This document shows positions 51,911 through 60,145 of a stretch of 64,000 nucleotides of DNA, piece after piece. This DNA comes from Corallococcus interemptor (GTDB lineage: Bacteria > Myxococcota > Myxococcia > Myxococcales > Myxococcaceae), in assembly GCF_003668875.1 (NCBI RefSeq), contig NZ_RAWM01000005.1, positions 1 to 64,000 of the forward strand, written 5' to 3'. Below the pieces are notes generated by a model. That model ran no database searches. It was not told the origin of the DNA and saw only the letters and a program-made list of their open reading frames with translations. Made by a program: the position numbers and the translations under genes. The first letter of the stretch is position 1, and each line of letters opens with the position of its first letter.

Positions 51911-52420
51911 CTACAAGCGGCCGAGTATCTCCGCCTTCTTCGCCTCGAACTCGTGTTCGGTGATGAGGCCGGCATCGGCCATGCGCTTCAGGTCCTCCAT
52001 CGCCCGGACGGGGTCGGCCGGAGGCGCTGGCGGAGCGGTCATCGCGAAGCCGGTGATGACGACGCGCTGGGGCTGCATCGGGTCCACCATCACCTGGACC
52101 CGAAGCCCTGGCCCCCAGGTGGCCGTGCTCGAATGAGGCGGCAGCCGCTTGCTCACCCGCGCCTGATAGGGAGCACGGCCGGGGATGTGAACCTCCAGCA
52201 GCAGCTGGAGGACGGGACGCTTGTTGATGCGGATCGCGGTGTCCCGAACCTCCAGCACCGTGGCCTCCCCGGCCCTTCCGTTCTTCAACTCCGCGCGATC
52301 CAGCCCGGCGCCCAACAGCCCCAGCAGCCCCCCCTTCGGCCCGAACGCCCAGGCCAGCCCCCCCACCACGACAAGGAGGAGGACCAGGAGCGGAGGGTCG
52401 GAGGTGATGGCGTCGAACAT
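51911..52420 (-). CDS. Membrane protein with C-terminal SHOCT domain
   Basis: A 169-residue protein from the ATG at 52420. A single membrane helix (about 12-32) leads to a soluble domain with VLQLLLEVHIPGR, then QPQRVVITG. The end is DPVRAMEDLKRMADAGLIT, followed by EHEFEAKKAEILGRL, the compact SHOCT motif. SHOCT segments are short helical protein-binding elements usually at the C-terminus of secreted or membrane proteins. A middle segment could hold a small beta-barrel. It converges on the DUF2277 gene. Confidence 0.8.
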   Translation of the reverse strand: MFDAITSDPPLLVLLLVVVGGLAWAFGPKGGLLGLLGAGLDRAELKNGRAGEATVLEVRDTAIRINKRPVLQLLLEVHIPGRAPYQARVSKRLPPHSSTATWGPGLRVQVMVDPMQPQRVVITGFAMTAPPAPPADPVRAMEDLKRMADAGLITEHEFEAKKAEILGRL

Positions 52421-52430
52421 GGGGTTCAGC

Positions 52431-54020
52431 CTACGGGATGTTGATGCGCGAGTGCATGGCCCGCCCGTCATACGCGGCGGCGCCGCAGCGGGCATGGGCC
52501 CAGTCGCCATTCACCGCGGAGCAGATGCGGAAGGCCTGGATGTTGGAGAGGGGCACGTTGATGCCCGGCGTGTCGCAGCGCCCCTGGTAGGTCCAGGCCA
52601 GGCTCTTGTTCACGGCGCCCACGCCAATGCACGGGCCAATCCACGCGCCCGTGTCCCGCCGCTGCACGTCGATGGAGTACTGTGCCGTCGTCTCCTCCTC
52701 GCTCCACTCCAGGTCCACGAAGGGCGTGACGCCGCCGGGCAGCTCCAGCGTCACGTCGTCGGAGATGCCGTCATAGGCCTTCTCCACGAACGGGCCCCAG
52801 ACGTTGTTGTTGGAATAGAAGATGCGGAACGCGGCGATCTCCCCCTTCGTCACCACGCGGTCCCCCGCGCTGCGGCACACGCCGTCGAACACCGTCTTGT
52901 TGGCCTGCCCCAGCAGCGTCACGGACGTGCACGGCCCCACCACCGAGCCATTCTTCAACACGACGTCCAATGAGTAGCTGTACCCCGCCAGCCGGTTCCA
53001 GCGCACGCTCACCTGGTTGAGTGACGTCATCGCCCCGTCCGGCTTGAACGCCACGCGCTGCTTGTACGTGCTGCGCGACGTGAGGTTGCCCGCGCTGTCG
53101 AAGGCCCCCTGGTGGAAGACGTTGAAGTACTCCCCCCGCCGCTCGACGATGACGTTGTGGCCGTGGGACTGCACCAGCCGGCCCGCGGAGTTCTTCAACG
53201 GCAGGGACAGCCGCCGCACCGCCCGCGCCCGCGTGAGCTCCGGGACGGTGTCCGCCATCACGTAATACATGGCGTACTGGCTGTTGTACCAACCGCCGCT
53301 GAACACCATGTAGTAGCGCCCGTCACGCTTGAAGAGCTCCGGCGCCTCGTTGATGCCCTCCTCGTAGGAAGGCGTCGCGAACACCGCCGGGCCCGCGTGG
53401 TTGTAGACGGTGCCGGGCGCGGCCAGCTTGAACGACGAGATGTTGTTGCCGTTCTGGAACCACACATAGAACAGCCAGCGGTCCACGCCGTCGTTGAACG
53501 TCGCCGAGTCGATGCGGATGTTCCGGTTGCACCCCTGCGGCAGGCACGCCGTGCCAGTGGTGGTGCGCGGCCACGTCGTGTTCGCGTTGATGGGCTGGGG
53601 CGCGCCGAAGTTGAGGTTCAAATCCGGCGCCGTGGCCACGAACGTCGTCACCTCCTGGCCAGCCGGAGGACACGCCGCGCCGTTGGGCACGCGGTGGCCG
53701 GAGAAGTGGAGCTGGTAGACGCTGCCCACCTTGCTCAGGTCCGGCGCCCACAGGAAGCAGTAGTCGTAGGCCGGGTCCGCCGCGGACGGGTTGTAGTCAC
53801 GCTTGAAGCGGAACGCCGTCAGGTCGTTGGACTCATACAGCGGCAGCACCACCCCGTTGCCCGTGCCGGTGAGGAAGAACAGGTCGTCGTGCTCCTTGTA
53901 GACGTCCGGATCCGCCAGCCACTGCATCAGCAGCGTGCGCGAGTTGTCCTGCGCGCGGGCGGTCCCCGACAGGGCCAGGGTGAGGAACGACAGCAGCAGC
54001 ACGGCTCGGACGGGCTTCAT
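52431..54020 (-). CDS. Secreted GH43-like beta-propeller protein
   Basis: A 529-residue protein with a Sec signal (to about 23, ALSGTARA). The first 340 residues resemble the five-bladed GH43 propeller: an acidic start LADPDVYKEHDDLFFL, then a central NEAPELFKRDGRYYMVFSGG with the expected acid residue, and GHNVIVERRGEYFNVFHQG. The C-terminal 180 residues contain two similar beta-rich segments with paired Cys (VVGPCTSVTLLG and WIGPCIGVGAVN), perhaps binding modules. GH43 enzymes act on arabinan, xylan and similar polymers; the substrate is unassigned. A GGAGAGG site supports the ATG at 54020. Confidence 0.78.
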   Translation of the reverse strand: MKPVRAVLLLSFLTLALSGTARAQDNSRTLLMQWLADPDVYKEHDDLFFLTGTGNGVVLPLYESNDLTAFRFKRDYNPSAADPAYDYCFLWAPDLSKVGSVYQLHFSGHRVPNGAACPPAGQEVTTFVATAPDLNLNFGAPQPINANTTWPRTTTGTACLPQGCNRNIRIDSATFNDGVDRWLFYVWFQNGNNISSFKLAAPGTVYNHAGPAVFATPSYEEGINEAPELFKRDGRYYMVFSGGWYNSQYAMYYVMADTVPELTRARAVRRLSLPLKNSAGRLVQSHGHNVIVERRGEYFNVFHQGAFDSAGNLTSRSTYKQRVAFKPDGAMTSLNQVSVRWNRLAGYSYSLDVVLKNGSVVGPCTSVTLLGQANKTVFDGVCRSAGDRVVTKGEIAAFRIFYSNNNVWGPFVEKAYDGISDDVTLELPGGVTPFVDLEWSEEETTAQYSIDVQRRDTGAWIGPCIGVGAVNKSLAWTYQGRCDTPGINVPLSNIQAFRICSAVNGDWAHARCGAAAYDGRAMHSRINIP

Positions 54021-54039
54021 GAGGCCTCTCCATGGAAGT

Positions 54040-54064
54040 CTTGAATTTCAAGCTTCCAAGGAAG
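54040..54064. promoter_or_regulatory. Adjacent dyads upstream of the GH43-like gene
   Basis: CTTGAA-T-TTCAAG (54040-54052) is a perfect dyad and is immediately followed by CTTCC-AA-GGAAG (54053-54064). They lie 20 to 44 bases upstream of the GH43-like start codon and 66 bases before the Fur box. This is a candidate operator. No known family consensus was matched. Confidence 0.4.
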
Positions 54065-54129
54065 ACCCGGACCACGCAAGGCCGATGGGTTTTGACGGCC
54101 CGGCGACCATCCGGTATATCGCCGACTTC

Positions 54130-54148
54130 GATAATGAAAATCAATTTC
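54130..54148 (+). promoter_or_regulatory. Fur box overlapping the first ABC-transporter start codon
   Basis: GATAATGAAAATCAATTTC matches the classical 19-base Fur consensus GATAATGATAATCATTATC at 16 of 19 positions, with mismatches at positions 9, 15 and 17. It covers the ATG at 54134, so bound Fur with iron would block expression of the whole iron-transport operon. It sits in an AT-rich island unlike the surrounding DNA. Confidence 0.85.
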
Positions 54149-55105
54149 ATTGCAATCCCCATCGGCGTCGCGGTCATCGCGCTCTTCGGCTGGCGGGCCT
54201 CGCGCGCCCCGGCCCCCGCGCCCGTCCCTGAAGCCAGCGCGGCGGCGGGCCGGAGCATCCCGCACGCGCAGGGCAGCACCGTGGTGGTGGAGCACCCGAA
54301 GCAGGTCGTGGTGTTCGACCTGGCGGCGCTGGACACGCTGGACGCGCTGGGCGTGGACGTGCAGGGCGTGGCGGGTGATTACTTCCCCGGCCAGCTGGCG
54401 AAGTACGCGGACGCGAAGAAGTACCCGCGCTTCGGGACGCTCTTCGAGCCCGACTACGAAGCCCTCCACGCCGCCCGGCCCGACCTGGTCATCACCGGCG
54501 GCCGCTCCAGCGCCCGGTACTCGAAGCTGTCCGCCATGGTGCCCACCATCGACCAGGTCACGGACGACGCGCACTTCCTGGACACCGTGGTGGCCAACAC
54601 CTGGCGGCTGGCCACCGTCTTCGGCAAGGAGGAGCAAGCGCGCGCCCAGGTGGAGGCGCTGCACCAGGGCATCGCGACGCTGAAGGGCACCACCGCCAGC
54701 CGGGGCAAGGGGCTCATCGTGCTGACGTCCGGCGGACGGATGAGCGCGTATGGCCCGGGCTCGCGCTTCGGCGTGCTGCACGACGCGTTCGGCATCCCGC
54801 CCGCGGCCCCGTCGCTCAAGGCGTCACTGCACGGAGAGGCCGTGGGCTCGGAGTTCATCCTGGAGACCCACCCGGACTGGCTGTTCGTCATCGACCGGGA
54901 CGCGGCCATTGGCGAGGGTGGCGGCGCGCAGCGGCTCCTGGACAACGAGCTGGTGCACCAGACGGCGGCCTGGAAGCAGGGGCAGGTCGTGTACCTGGAG
55001 CCCGCGAACACCTACCTCATCGGCGGCGGCATCCAGTCCCTGCGGCGCCTGATGGAGCAGCTCTCCGATGTCTACGCGAAGCCCCGACAGCCCCCCGCTC
55101 CCTGA
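54134..55105 (+). CDS. Iron-siderophore ABC transporter, substrate-binding protein
   Basis: A 323-residue periplasmic-binding protein of the CeuE/FatB/YclQ type. An N-terminal hydrophobic segment (MKINFIAIPIGVAVIALFGW) acts as anchor or signal, without a lipobox Cys. The TroA-like fold shows VVVFDLAALDTLDALGVDV, FEPDYEALHAARPDLVITGG and HPDWLFVIDRDAAIGEG. Likely ligands are catecholate or mixed siderophores, or iron(III)-substrate complexes. A Fur box covers its start, so it is expected to be induced by iron limitation. It overlaps the following permease by 38 bases, in a four-gene operon. Confidence 0.9.
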   Translation: MKINFIAIPIGVAVIALFGWRASRAPAPAPVPEASAAAGRSIPHAQGSTVVVEHPKQVVVFDLAALDTLDALGVDVQGVAGDYFPGQLAKYADAKKYPRFGTLFEPDYEALHAARPDLVITGGRSSARYSKLSAMVPTIDQVTDDAHFLDTVVANTWRLATVFGKEEQARAQVEALHQGIATLKGTTASRGKGLIVLTSGGRMSAYGPGSRFGVLHDAFGIPPAAPSLKASLHGEAVGSEFILETHPDWLFVIDRDAAIGEGGGAQRLLDNELVHQTAAWKQGQVVYLEPANTYLIGGGIQSLRRLMEQLSDVYAKPRQPPAP

Positions 55106-56120
55106 GGCCGCCTTCGCGCGAAGCGAGTCCGTGGCCCGGCCCGCGAAGGGAGGCCCGCTGCCGCTGCTCGTGCTGGCCGGCCTCGCGGTGCTGGGGCTCG
55201 CGGGCACGAGCCTCCTGATTGGCGTGAGCCACGTGTCGTGGGACGCGCTGCTCGCGCCGTCGGAGCACCAGCGCGCCGTGCAGGTGCTGGTCATCAGCCG
55301 CGTGCCGCGCACGCTGGCCCTGGTGCTGGCGGGCATGTCCCTGTCCGTCGCGGGCCTCATCATGCAGATGCTCGCGCGCAACCGCTTCGTGGAGCCCTTC
55401 ACCGCGGGCACGGCGGAGTCCGCGAGCCTGGGCCTGCTGGCCGTCACCCTCCTCGCCCCCGGCCTCCCCATCCTCGCCCGGACGGCGGTGGCGGCGGGCT
55501 TCGCCATGGCGGGCACCGCGCTGTTCCTGCTCATCCTCCGGCGCATCCCCCTGCGCTCGGCGCTCGTGGTGCCCGTGGTGGGGCTGGTGCTGGGGGCCAT
55601 CTTCGACGCGGCGACGACGTTCTTCGCCTACCGCTTCTCCCTGCTCCAGTCGCTGATGGCCTGGACCACGGGCGACTTCTCCAGCGTGCTGCGCGGCCGG
55701 TACGAACTGCTCTGGGGCGCGTTCGTGCTGACGGTCGTCGCCTACGTCGTCGCGGACCGCTTCACCGTCGCCGGCATGGGCGAGGCCTTCACCACCAACC
55801 TGGGCCTGAGCCACCCGCGCATCGTGGCGCTGGGGCTGGCCATCGTCGCCATGGTCACCGCGGTGGTGGTGGCCACCGTGGGGATGATTCCCTTCATCGG
55901 GCTGGTGGTGCCCAACGTCGTCAGCCTCATGGTGGGCGACAACGCGCGCCGCTCCATCCCGTGGGTGGCGGTGCTGGGCGCGGGCTTCGTGCTCCTGTGC
56001 GACATCGTCGGGCGGGTGGTGCGCCAGCCCTATGAGATTCCGGTGGGCACCGTGGCGGGCGTGGTGGGCAGCCTCGTCTTCCTGCACCTGCTCTTGCGGA
56101 GGAACGACCGTGTCGGCTAG
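55068..56120 (+). CDS. Iron-siderophore ABC permease, first subunit
   Basis: A 350-residue FecCD-family permease with eight to ten membrane segments. ISRVPRTLALVLAGMSLSVAG and MQMLARNRFVEPFTAGTAESA are family motifs, and the cytoplasmic coupling loop lies in GLVVPNVVSLMVG with later VGTVAGVVGSLVFLHLL. It pairs with the next gene product to form a heterodimeric channel. Start is the ATG at 55068 within the end of the binding-protein gene, behind GGAG. It overlaps the next permease by 11 bases, so translation is likely coupled. Confidence 0.9.
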   Translation: MSTRSPDSPPLPEAAFARSESVARPAKGGPLPLLVLAGLAVLGLAGTSLLIGVSHVSWDALLAPSEHQRAVQVLVISRVPRTLALVLAGMSLSVAGLIMQMLARNRFVEPFTAGTAESASLGLLAVTLLAPGLPILARTAVAAGFAMAGTALFLLILRRIPLRSALVVPVVGLVLGAIFDAATTFFAYRFSLLQSLMAWTTGDFSSVLRGRYELLWGAFVLTVVAYVVADRFTVAGMGEAFTTNLGLSHPRIVALGLAIVAMVTAVVVATVGMIPFIGLVVPNVVSLMVGDNARRSIPWVAVLGAGFVLLCDIVGRVVRQPYEIPVGTVAGVVGSLVFLHLLLRRNDRVG

Positions 56121-57081
56121 CGCGCTGCGACTGGAGGGCCATGAGCGCCGGCTGCTCCTGTTGGGAGGCCTGGCCGCGTTCTGCGTGGGGGTGTTCATGA
56201 CCGTGGACGCGGGCGGCAGGTGGGACTTCGTGCTGCCCTTCCGCGCGCGCAAGGCCGCCACGGTGCTGCTGGTGGGCTACGCCATCGCCGTCTCCACGGT
56301 GCTGTTCCAGACCGTGGTGGAGAACCGCGTCCTGACGCCCGCCATCATGGGCTTCGACACGCTCTACCTGCTCCTGCAGTCCGGCCTGCTCTTCTTCCTG
56401 GGCTCGCGCACCATGGCCAGCCTGGACACCCGGCTGCTCTTCACGGTGGAGGTCGCCGTGATGGTGTGCTTCTCCGCCGTGCTGCACCGCTGGCTCTTCG
56501 AGGGCGGCCGGCGCAGCGTCCACCTGCTCCTGCTCACGGGCGTGGTGCTGGGCGTGCTGTTCCGCAGCCTGTCCAGCTTCCTCCAGCGCCTCATCGCGCC
56601 GGGCGAGTTCGACTTCCTGCAGGACCGCTTCTTCGCCAGCTTCAACAACCCCGACCCGGACCTGCTCCTCGTCTCCGCGGTGATGACCGCGGGCGCGTCC
56701 GTGCTGGGCTTGCGCCTGCTTCACGCCTGCGACGTGCTGAACCTGGGCCGCGACGTGGCCATCAACCTGGGCGTGGACCACCGGCGCACGGTGTCGCGCC
56801 TGTTGGCGGTGGTGGCCGTGCTGGTGTCGGTGTCCACGGCGCTGGTGGGGCCGGTCACCTTCTTCGGGCTCCTGGTGGCGAACCTGGCGCATGGGCTGGT
56901 GCGCTCGCACCGGCACGTCCACGTGCTGCCCGCGGCGGTCTGCCTCGCGGTGATTGGCCTCCTGGGCGGTCAGCTGGTGCTGGAGCGCGTCTTCTCCTTC
57001 GGCGCCAACCTGCGCGTCATCATCGAGTTTTGGGGCGGCCTGATGTTCATCTCCCTGCTGATGCGAGGCGCGCTGCGATGA
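56110..57081 (+). CDS. Iron-siderophore ABC permease, second subunit
   Basis: A 323-residue FecCD-family partner of the preceding permease, with eight or more membrane segments. It contains NRVLTPAIMGFDTLYLLLQS, matching the LAxPxxLGxxxGA region of this family, then NLGRDVAINLGVDHRR and VSTALVGPVTFFGLLVANLA. The start is GTG at 56110 behind GGAGGA, chosen over in-frame upstream codons that would overlap the first permease heavily. The stop overlaps the ATP-binding gene as ATGA. Confidence 0.9.
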   Translation: MSASALRLEGHERRLLLLGGLAAFCVGVFMTVDAGGRWDFVLPFRARKAATVLLVGYAIAVSTVLFQTVVENRVLTPAIMGFDTLYLLLQSGLLFFLGSRTMASLDTRLLFTVEVAVMVCFSAVLHRWLFEGGRRSVHLLLLTGVVLGVLFRSLSSFLQRLIAPGEFDFLQDRFFASFNNPDPDLLLVSAVMTAGASVLGLRLLHACDVLNLGRDVAINLGVDHRRTVSRLLAVVAVLVSVSTALVGPVTFFGLLVANLAHGLVRSHRHVHVLPAAVCLAVIGLLGGQLVLERVFSFGANLRVIIEFWGGLMFISLLMRGALR

Positions 57082-57836
57082 TCGAAGCCCGGAACGTGTC
57101 CCGCCGCTACGGCGACACCCTGGTGGTGGACGACGTCACGCTGAAGCTGCCGGAGCGCGGCGTGACGTCCATCATCGGGCCCAACGGCGCCGGCAAGTCC
57201 ACCCTGCTGTCCATGGTGAGCCGGCTGCTGCCCCTGTCCTCCGGCACGGTGCTGGTGGACGGCATGGACGTGGCCCGCACACCCGGCGACGCGCTGGCGC
57301 GCAGGCTGGCCATCCTGCGGCAGGACAACGCCGTCACGTCGCGGCTCACCGTGCGCGACCTGGTGACGTTCGGCCGCTACCCGCACTCGAAGGGCCGCCC
57401 CACGGTGGAGGACCGCGCCTTCGTGGAGGGCGCGCTCCACCACCTGGGCCTGGAGCCCATCGCCCACCGCTTCCTGGACGAGCTGTCCGGTGGCCAGCGC
57501 CAGCGCGCCTTCGTGGCCATGGTGCTGTGCCAGGACACGCACTACGTGCTCCTGGACGAACCCCTCAACAGCCTGGACATGAAGCACGCCGTGGCCATGA
57601 TGAAGGAACTGCGGCGCGCGGCGGACACGCTGGGCAGGTGCGTGGTGCTGGTGCTGCACGACCTCAACTACGCCTCCTGCTACTCCGACCACGTCATCGC
57701 CATGCGCGGCGGGAGGGTCGCCTTCCAGGGGACGCCGGATGAGCTGATGCGCCCCGACGTGCTGCGCGACATCTATGGCATGGACATCGGCATCCACCTG
57801 GTTGAAGGCAAGCGCATCGCCGTCCACTACCGCTGA
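57078..57836 (+). CDS. Iron-siderophore ABC transporter, ATP-binding protein
   Basis: A 252-residue ATPase completing the importer. Walker A is GPNGAGKST, the signature is LSGGQRQRAF, Walker B is HYVLLDEPLNSLD, and the switch His is in VLVLHDLNYAS. It hydrolyses ATP at the inner membrane to drive uptake through the two FecCD-type permeases. Translation starts in the ATGA overlap (57078-57081). It is the last gene of the operon; a dyad follows at 57847. Confidence 0.95.
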   Translation: MIEARNVSRRYGDTLVVDDVTLKLPERGVTSIIGPNGAGKSTLLSMVSRLLPLSSGTVLVDGMDVARTPGDALARRLAILRQDNAVTSRLTVRDLVTFGRYPHSKGRPTVEDRAFVEGALHHLGLEPIAHRFLDELSGGQRQRAFVAMVLCQDTHYVLLDEPLNSLDMKHAVAMMKELRRAADTLGRCVVLVLHDLNYASCYSDHVIAMRGGRVAFQGTPDELMRPDVLRDIYGMDIGIHLVEGKRIAVHYR

Positions 57837-57846
57837 GCCCGGGATG

Positions 57847-57860
57847 TGACACACGTGTCA
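57847..57860. promoter_or_regulatory. Dyad TGACAC-AC-GTGTCA after the iron operon
   Basis: Six-base arms TGACAC (57847-57852) and GTGTCA (57855-57860) with a two-base centre lie ten bases past the last operon stop codon and about 85 bases before the next start. This could be an operator for the next gene or a short terminator stem. There is no T-run. Confidence 0.35.
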
Positions 57861-57944
57861 TGACTGGCGTTGACCGCCGGTGCGTCCCGGGAATGTTTCC
57901 CTCTGTGAAGTCGTGGCATCCGGCTTGCTGAAGGCCCGGGCACC

Positions 57945-58529
57945 ATGACCCACCACCCCGAATCCGCTCCGAACCTCCGCCTGCGTCACTGGGCCTCCCG
58001 GCTGGCCCTCCTGGTCGCGGGCGTCAGCGCCATCGCCACGTCGCAGGCCACGTCCGAGGACCTGACCTCCGAGCCCTACACGGGCCGGGCGGTCCAGCTC
58101 ACCCCCGATGCGCCCAGGGCCAAGGTGCCGTTCGTGGTGGCGGCTACGGCCACGAAGTCGCCCGACAAGCTCGTCGAGGCGGAGGTGACGGTGCTGGTGT
58201 CGGCCACGTGGACGCCCACGAACCCCGAGCAGGCCGCCAGACCCTGGGTCCGCGCCACGCTGTCCGAGGGCGACTCGGAGTTCACCGGTCCGGAAGCGAG
58301 CGGCGTGCTGGTGGCGGGGCAGCCGGTGACGTTCCAGGTCCACAACTACCTCGGCCGTGACTGCACGCTGGGAACGCGCTGCGAGTGGGCCCCGAAGCTG
58401 AACCTCGAGCTGCAGCCCGGCGCCGCGCCCGGCACGGTGGAGGTGGTGTGGACGGCGACGGCCTCCGCGCACGTGGTGGATACCTCCAGCACGCCCAAGG
58501 GCTTCGCCGTCATCGTCTCGGAGCCGTGA
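57945..58529 (+). CDS. Hypothetical exported protein, 194 aa
   Basis: An N-terminal signal-type segment (residues 16-35, RLALLVAGVSAIATSQ) after a polar start suggests export. The mature sequence is beta-rich with GRAVQLTPDAPRAKVPFVV, TVLVSATWTPT and a pair of Cys in DCTLGTRCEW, probably a disulfide. No family was recognised. The dyad at 57847 lies in its 5' flank. No strong ribosome site is visible, so the start could lie later. Confidence 0.6.
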   Translation: MTHHPESAPNLRLRHWASRLALLVAGVSAIATSQATSEDLTSEPYTGRAVQLTPDAPRAKVPFVVAATATKSPDKLVEAEVTVLVSATWTPTNPEQAARPWVRATLSEGDSEFTGPEASGVLVAGQPVTFQVHNYLGRDCTLGTRCEWAPKLNLELQPGAAPGTVEVVWTATASAHVVDTSSTPKGFAVIVSEP

Positions 58530-58607
58530 GCCGGGCAGCCCGAGTTTGATCTGCCTCCGCGGAGGGTGAAAGCCTGCGCCCTCCTCCTTGACGAAAGGCA
58601 GACACGG

Positions 58608-59111
58608 GTGCGTGAGAAGAGCCTGGAGTACATGCTGGATTGGATTGCCGTGCAGGAGCTGGTGGCCGAGTACGGGCAGGCCATCGACCACGGCAAGGAC
58701 ACGGGCGACTGGACCCGGTGGGAGCGGGTCTTCGCCCCCGAGGTGACGTCGGACTACTCCCGCTTCATGGGGGTGCCGCCGTCCACCGCGCCGCGCGCCG
58801 TGCTGGCGCAGTTCGGCAACAAGGCGCTGGAGTGCTTCACCCGCGTGCAGCACTCCACGGCCAACACCGTGCGCACGGAGTTCACCAGCCCCACGCACGC
58901 CACGGTGCACGCCTACGCGGAGGTGTCCCATTTCTTCAACATGGACGGCTACCCCCAGGAGTGGACCCTGGTGGGGCGCTACACCCACGAAGTCGTGAAG
59001 ACGGCCGCGGAGGGGTGGCGCATCCAGAAGGTCACGCTGGATCCCATCCACCACCGGGGCAACCTGCTGGGCCTGGAGTTCGCCCGGGGCAAGCGGCTCG
59101 GCACGCCCTGA
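58608..59111 (+). CDS. SnoaL/NTF2-like protein
   Basis: The alpha+beta cone fold is suggested by MLDWIAVQELVAEYGQAIDH, WTRWERVFAPEVTSDYS, and GRYTHEVVKTAAEGWRIQKV, which follow SnoaL-like (NTF2 superfamily) order. The family includes polyketide cyclases, dehydratases and ketosteroid isomerases, so no reaction can be stated. Start codon is uncertain: GTG 58608 has AAAGG upstream, but GTG 58566 and ATG 58632 are in frame. It converges on the LysR gene with six bases between stops. Confidence 0.72.
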   Translation: MREKSLEYMLDWIAVQELVAEYGQAIDHGKDTGDWTRWERVFAPEVTSDYSRFMGVPPSTAPRAVLAQFGNKALECFTRVQHSTANTVRTEFTSPTHATVHAYAEVSHFFNMDGYPQEWTLVGRYTHEVVKTAAEGWRIQKVTLDPIHHRGNLLGLEFARGKRLGTP

Positions 59112-59117
59112 CCCAGG

Positions 59118-60041
59118 TCACCGCGCGCGTTTCTTCCGGGACCGGGCGGGGGGCTTCGCGAGCGCCTCCGCCTGCGCCCTGATGGTCTCCGCCAGGAAGT
59201 CCACCACCGCGCGCACCCGCGCGTTGTGGGCCAGGTCCTCGTGGAACACCAGCCACACGGTCCGCTCCAGCTCCGGCAGCGCGTCACGCAGCGGGACGAG
59301 CTCCGGGTGCAGGTGGCCGAAGAACGCCGGCAGCAGCGCCACGCCCAGGCCCTCGCGCGCGGCCTGGAGCAGCCCCAGGATGGACGTCAGCCGCAGCGCC
59401 ACGGTGGCCCTCGCCGCGTGCACGTCCAGCCACTTCGACTCCGGCCAGCGCCGCGAGTCCTGCGCGTAGCCCACCACCGCGTGCCCCTGCAGCCCCGTGT
59501 CGAAGCGCACCGGCCCCCGGCGGGCCAGGTACGCCTTGGACGCGAAGGGCACGACACCAATGGCAGCCACCTTCCGGGCCCGCAGCGACGCCTCCTGCGG
59601 GCGCACGAGCCGGATGGCCACGTCGGCCTCGCGCCGCGCGAGCGACAGGGCTTCGTAACCGGAGAGCAGCTGCAACTCGATTTCCGGATGGCGCTCCTGG
59701 AACGCGGCCAGCCGGGGCAGCACGTTGTGGACCAGGAAGGAGTCCGTCGCGGTGACCGTCACCGGGCCGGAGGGGCGCAGGTCCTCGCCGCTGGCGAGCC
59801 GCTCCACCCGCAGCGCCTCCGTCTCCACCGCCTCCGCGGCCGGCCGGATGCGCAGCGCCACCGCCGTGGGCTTCAGGCCCGTGGGTGTCCGGTCGAAGAG
59901 GCGCGCCCCCAGCTCCTTCTCCAGCACGGCCAGGCGCCGGCCCACCGTGGTCTGGTCCACCTTCAACCGCCGCGCCGCCGCGGAGAGGTTGCCCTCCCTC
60001 GCGATGGCCAGGAAGTGCCGCAGGTCACTCCATTCGGGCAT
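59118..60041 (-). CDS. LysR-family transcriptional regulator
   Basis: A 307-residue regulator from the ATG at 60041. The helix-turn-helix is in LRHFLAIAREGNLSAAARRL and LKVDQTTVGRRLAVLEKELG, followed by RLFDRTPTGL. The substrate-binding domain follows from about residue 88. It is divergent from the cupin gene, and the gap carries matched dyads, the usual arrangement for a LysR regulator and its target. A nine-base longer start at 60050 is possible but would overlap a dyad and has poorer spacing. Confidence 0.9.
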   Translation of the reverse strand: MPEWSDLRHFLAIAREGNLSAAARRLKVDQTTVGRRLAVLEKELGARLFDRTPTGLKPTAVALRIRPAAEAVETEALRVERLASGEDLRPSGPVTVTATDSFLVHNVLPRLAAFQERHPEIELQLLSGYEALSLARREADVAIRLVRPQEASLRARKVAAIGVVPFASKAYLARRGPVRFDTGLQGHAVVGYAQDSRRWPESKWLDVHAARATVALRLTSILGLLQAAREGLGVALLPAFFGHLHPELVPLRDALPELERTVWLVFHEDLAHNARVRAVVDFLAETIRAQAEALAKPPARSRKKRAR

Positions 60042-60043
60042 GG

Positions 60044-60092
60044 TCTGCATTCTCGCAGAGGCGGTCTGCGGAAACGGGCATTTTCGCAGACC
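60044..60092. promoter_or_regulatory. Two related dyads in the LysR-cupin gap
   Basis: TCTGC-N6-GCAGA (60044-60059) and GGTCTGCG-N14-CGCAGACC (60063-60070 with 60085-60092) share a TCTGC half-site. The second has perfect eight-base arms. They occupy most of the 104-base divergent gap, adjacent to the LysR start. The spacing of related half-sites fits a regulator binding as a tetramer. The dyads may be the operators for both genes. Confidence 0.7.
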
Positions 60093-60145
60093 CTGCTCGA
60101 CGCCATCCTCCCGGGCGTTTCCTTCCAACCCCAGGAGCCGTTCCC

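Noticed and set aside
53596-53640. GTTCAAATCC tRNA T-loop-like sequence
   Set aside because: It lies inside the GH43-like coding sequence, with no acceptor stem, anticodon arm or CCA nearby.
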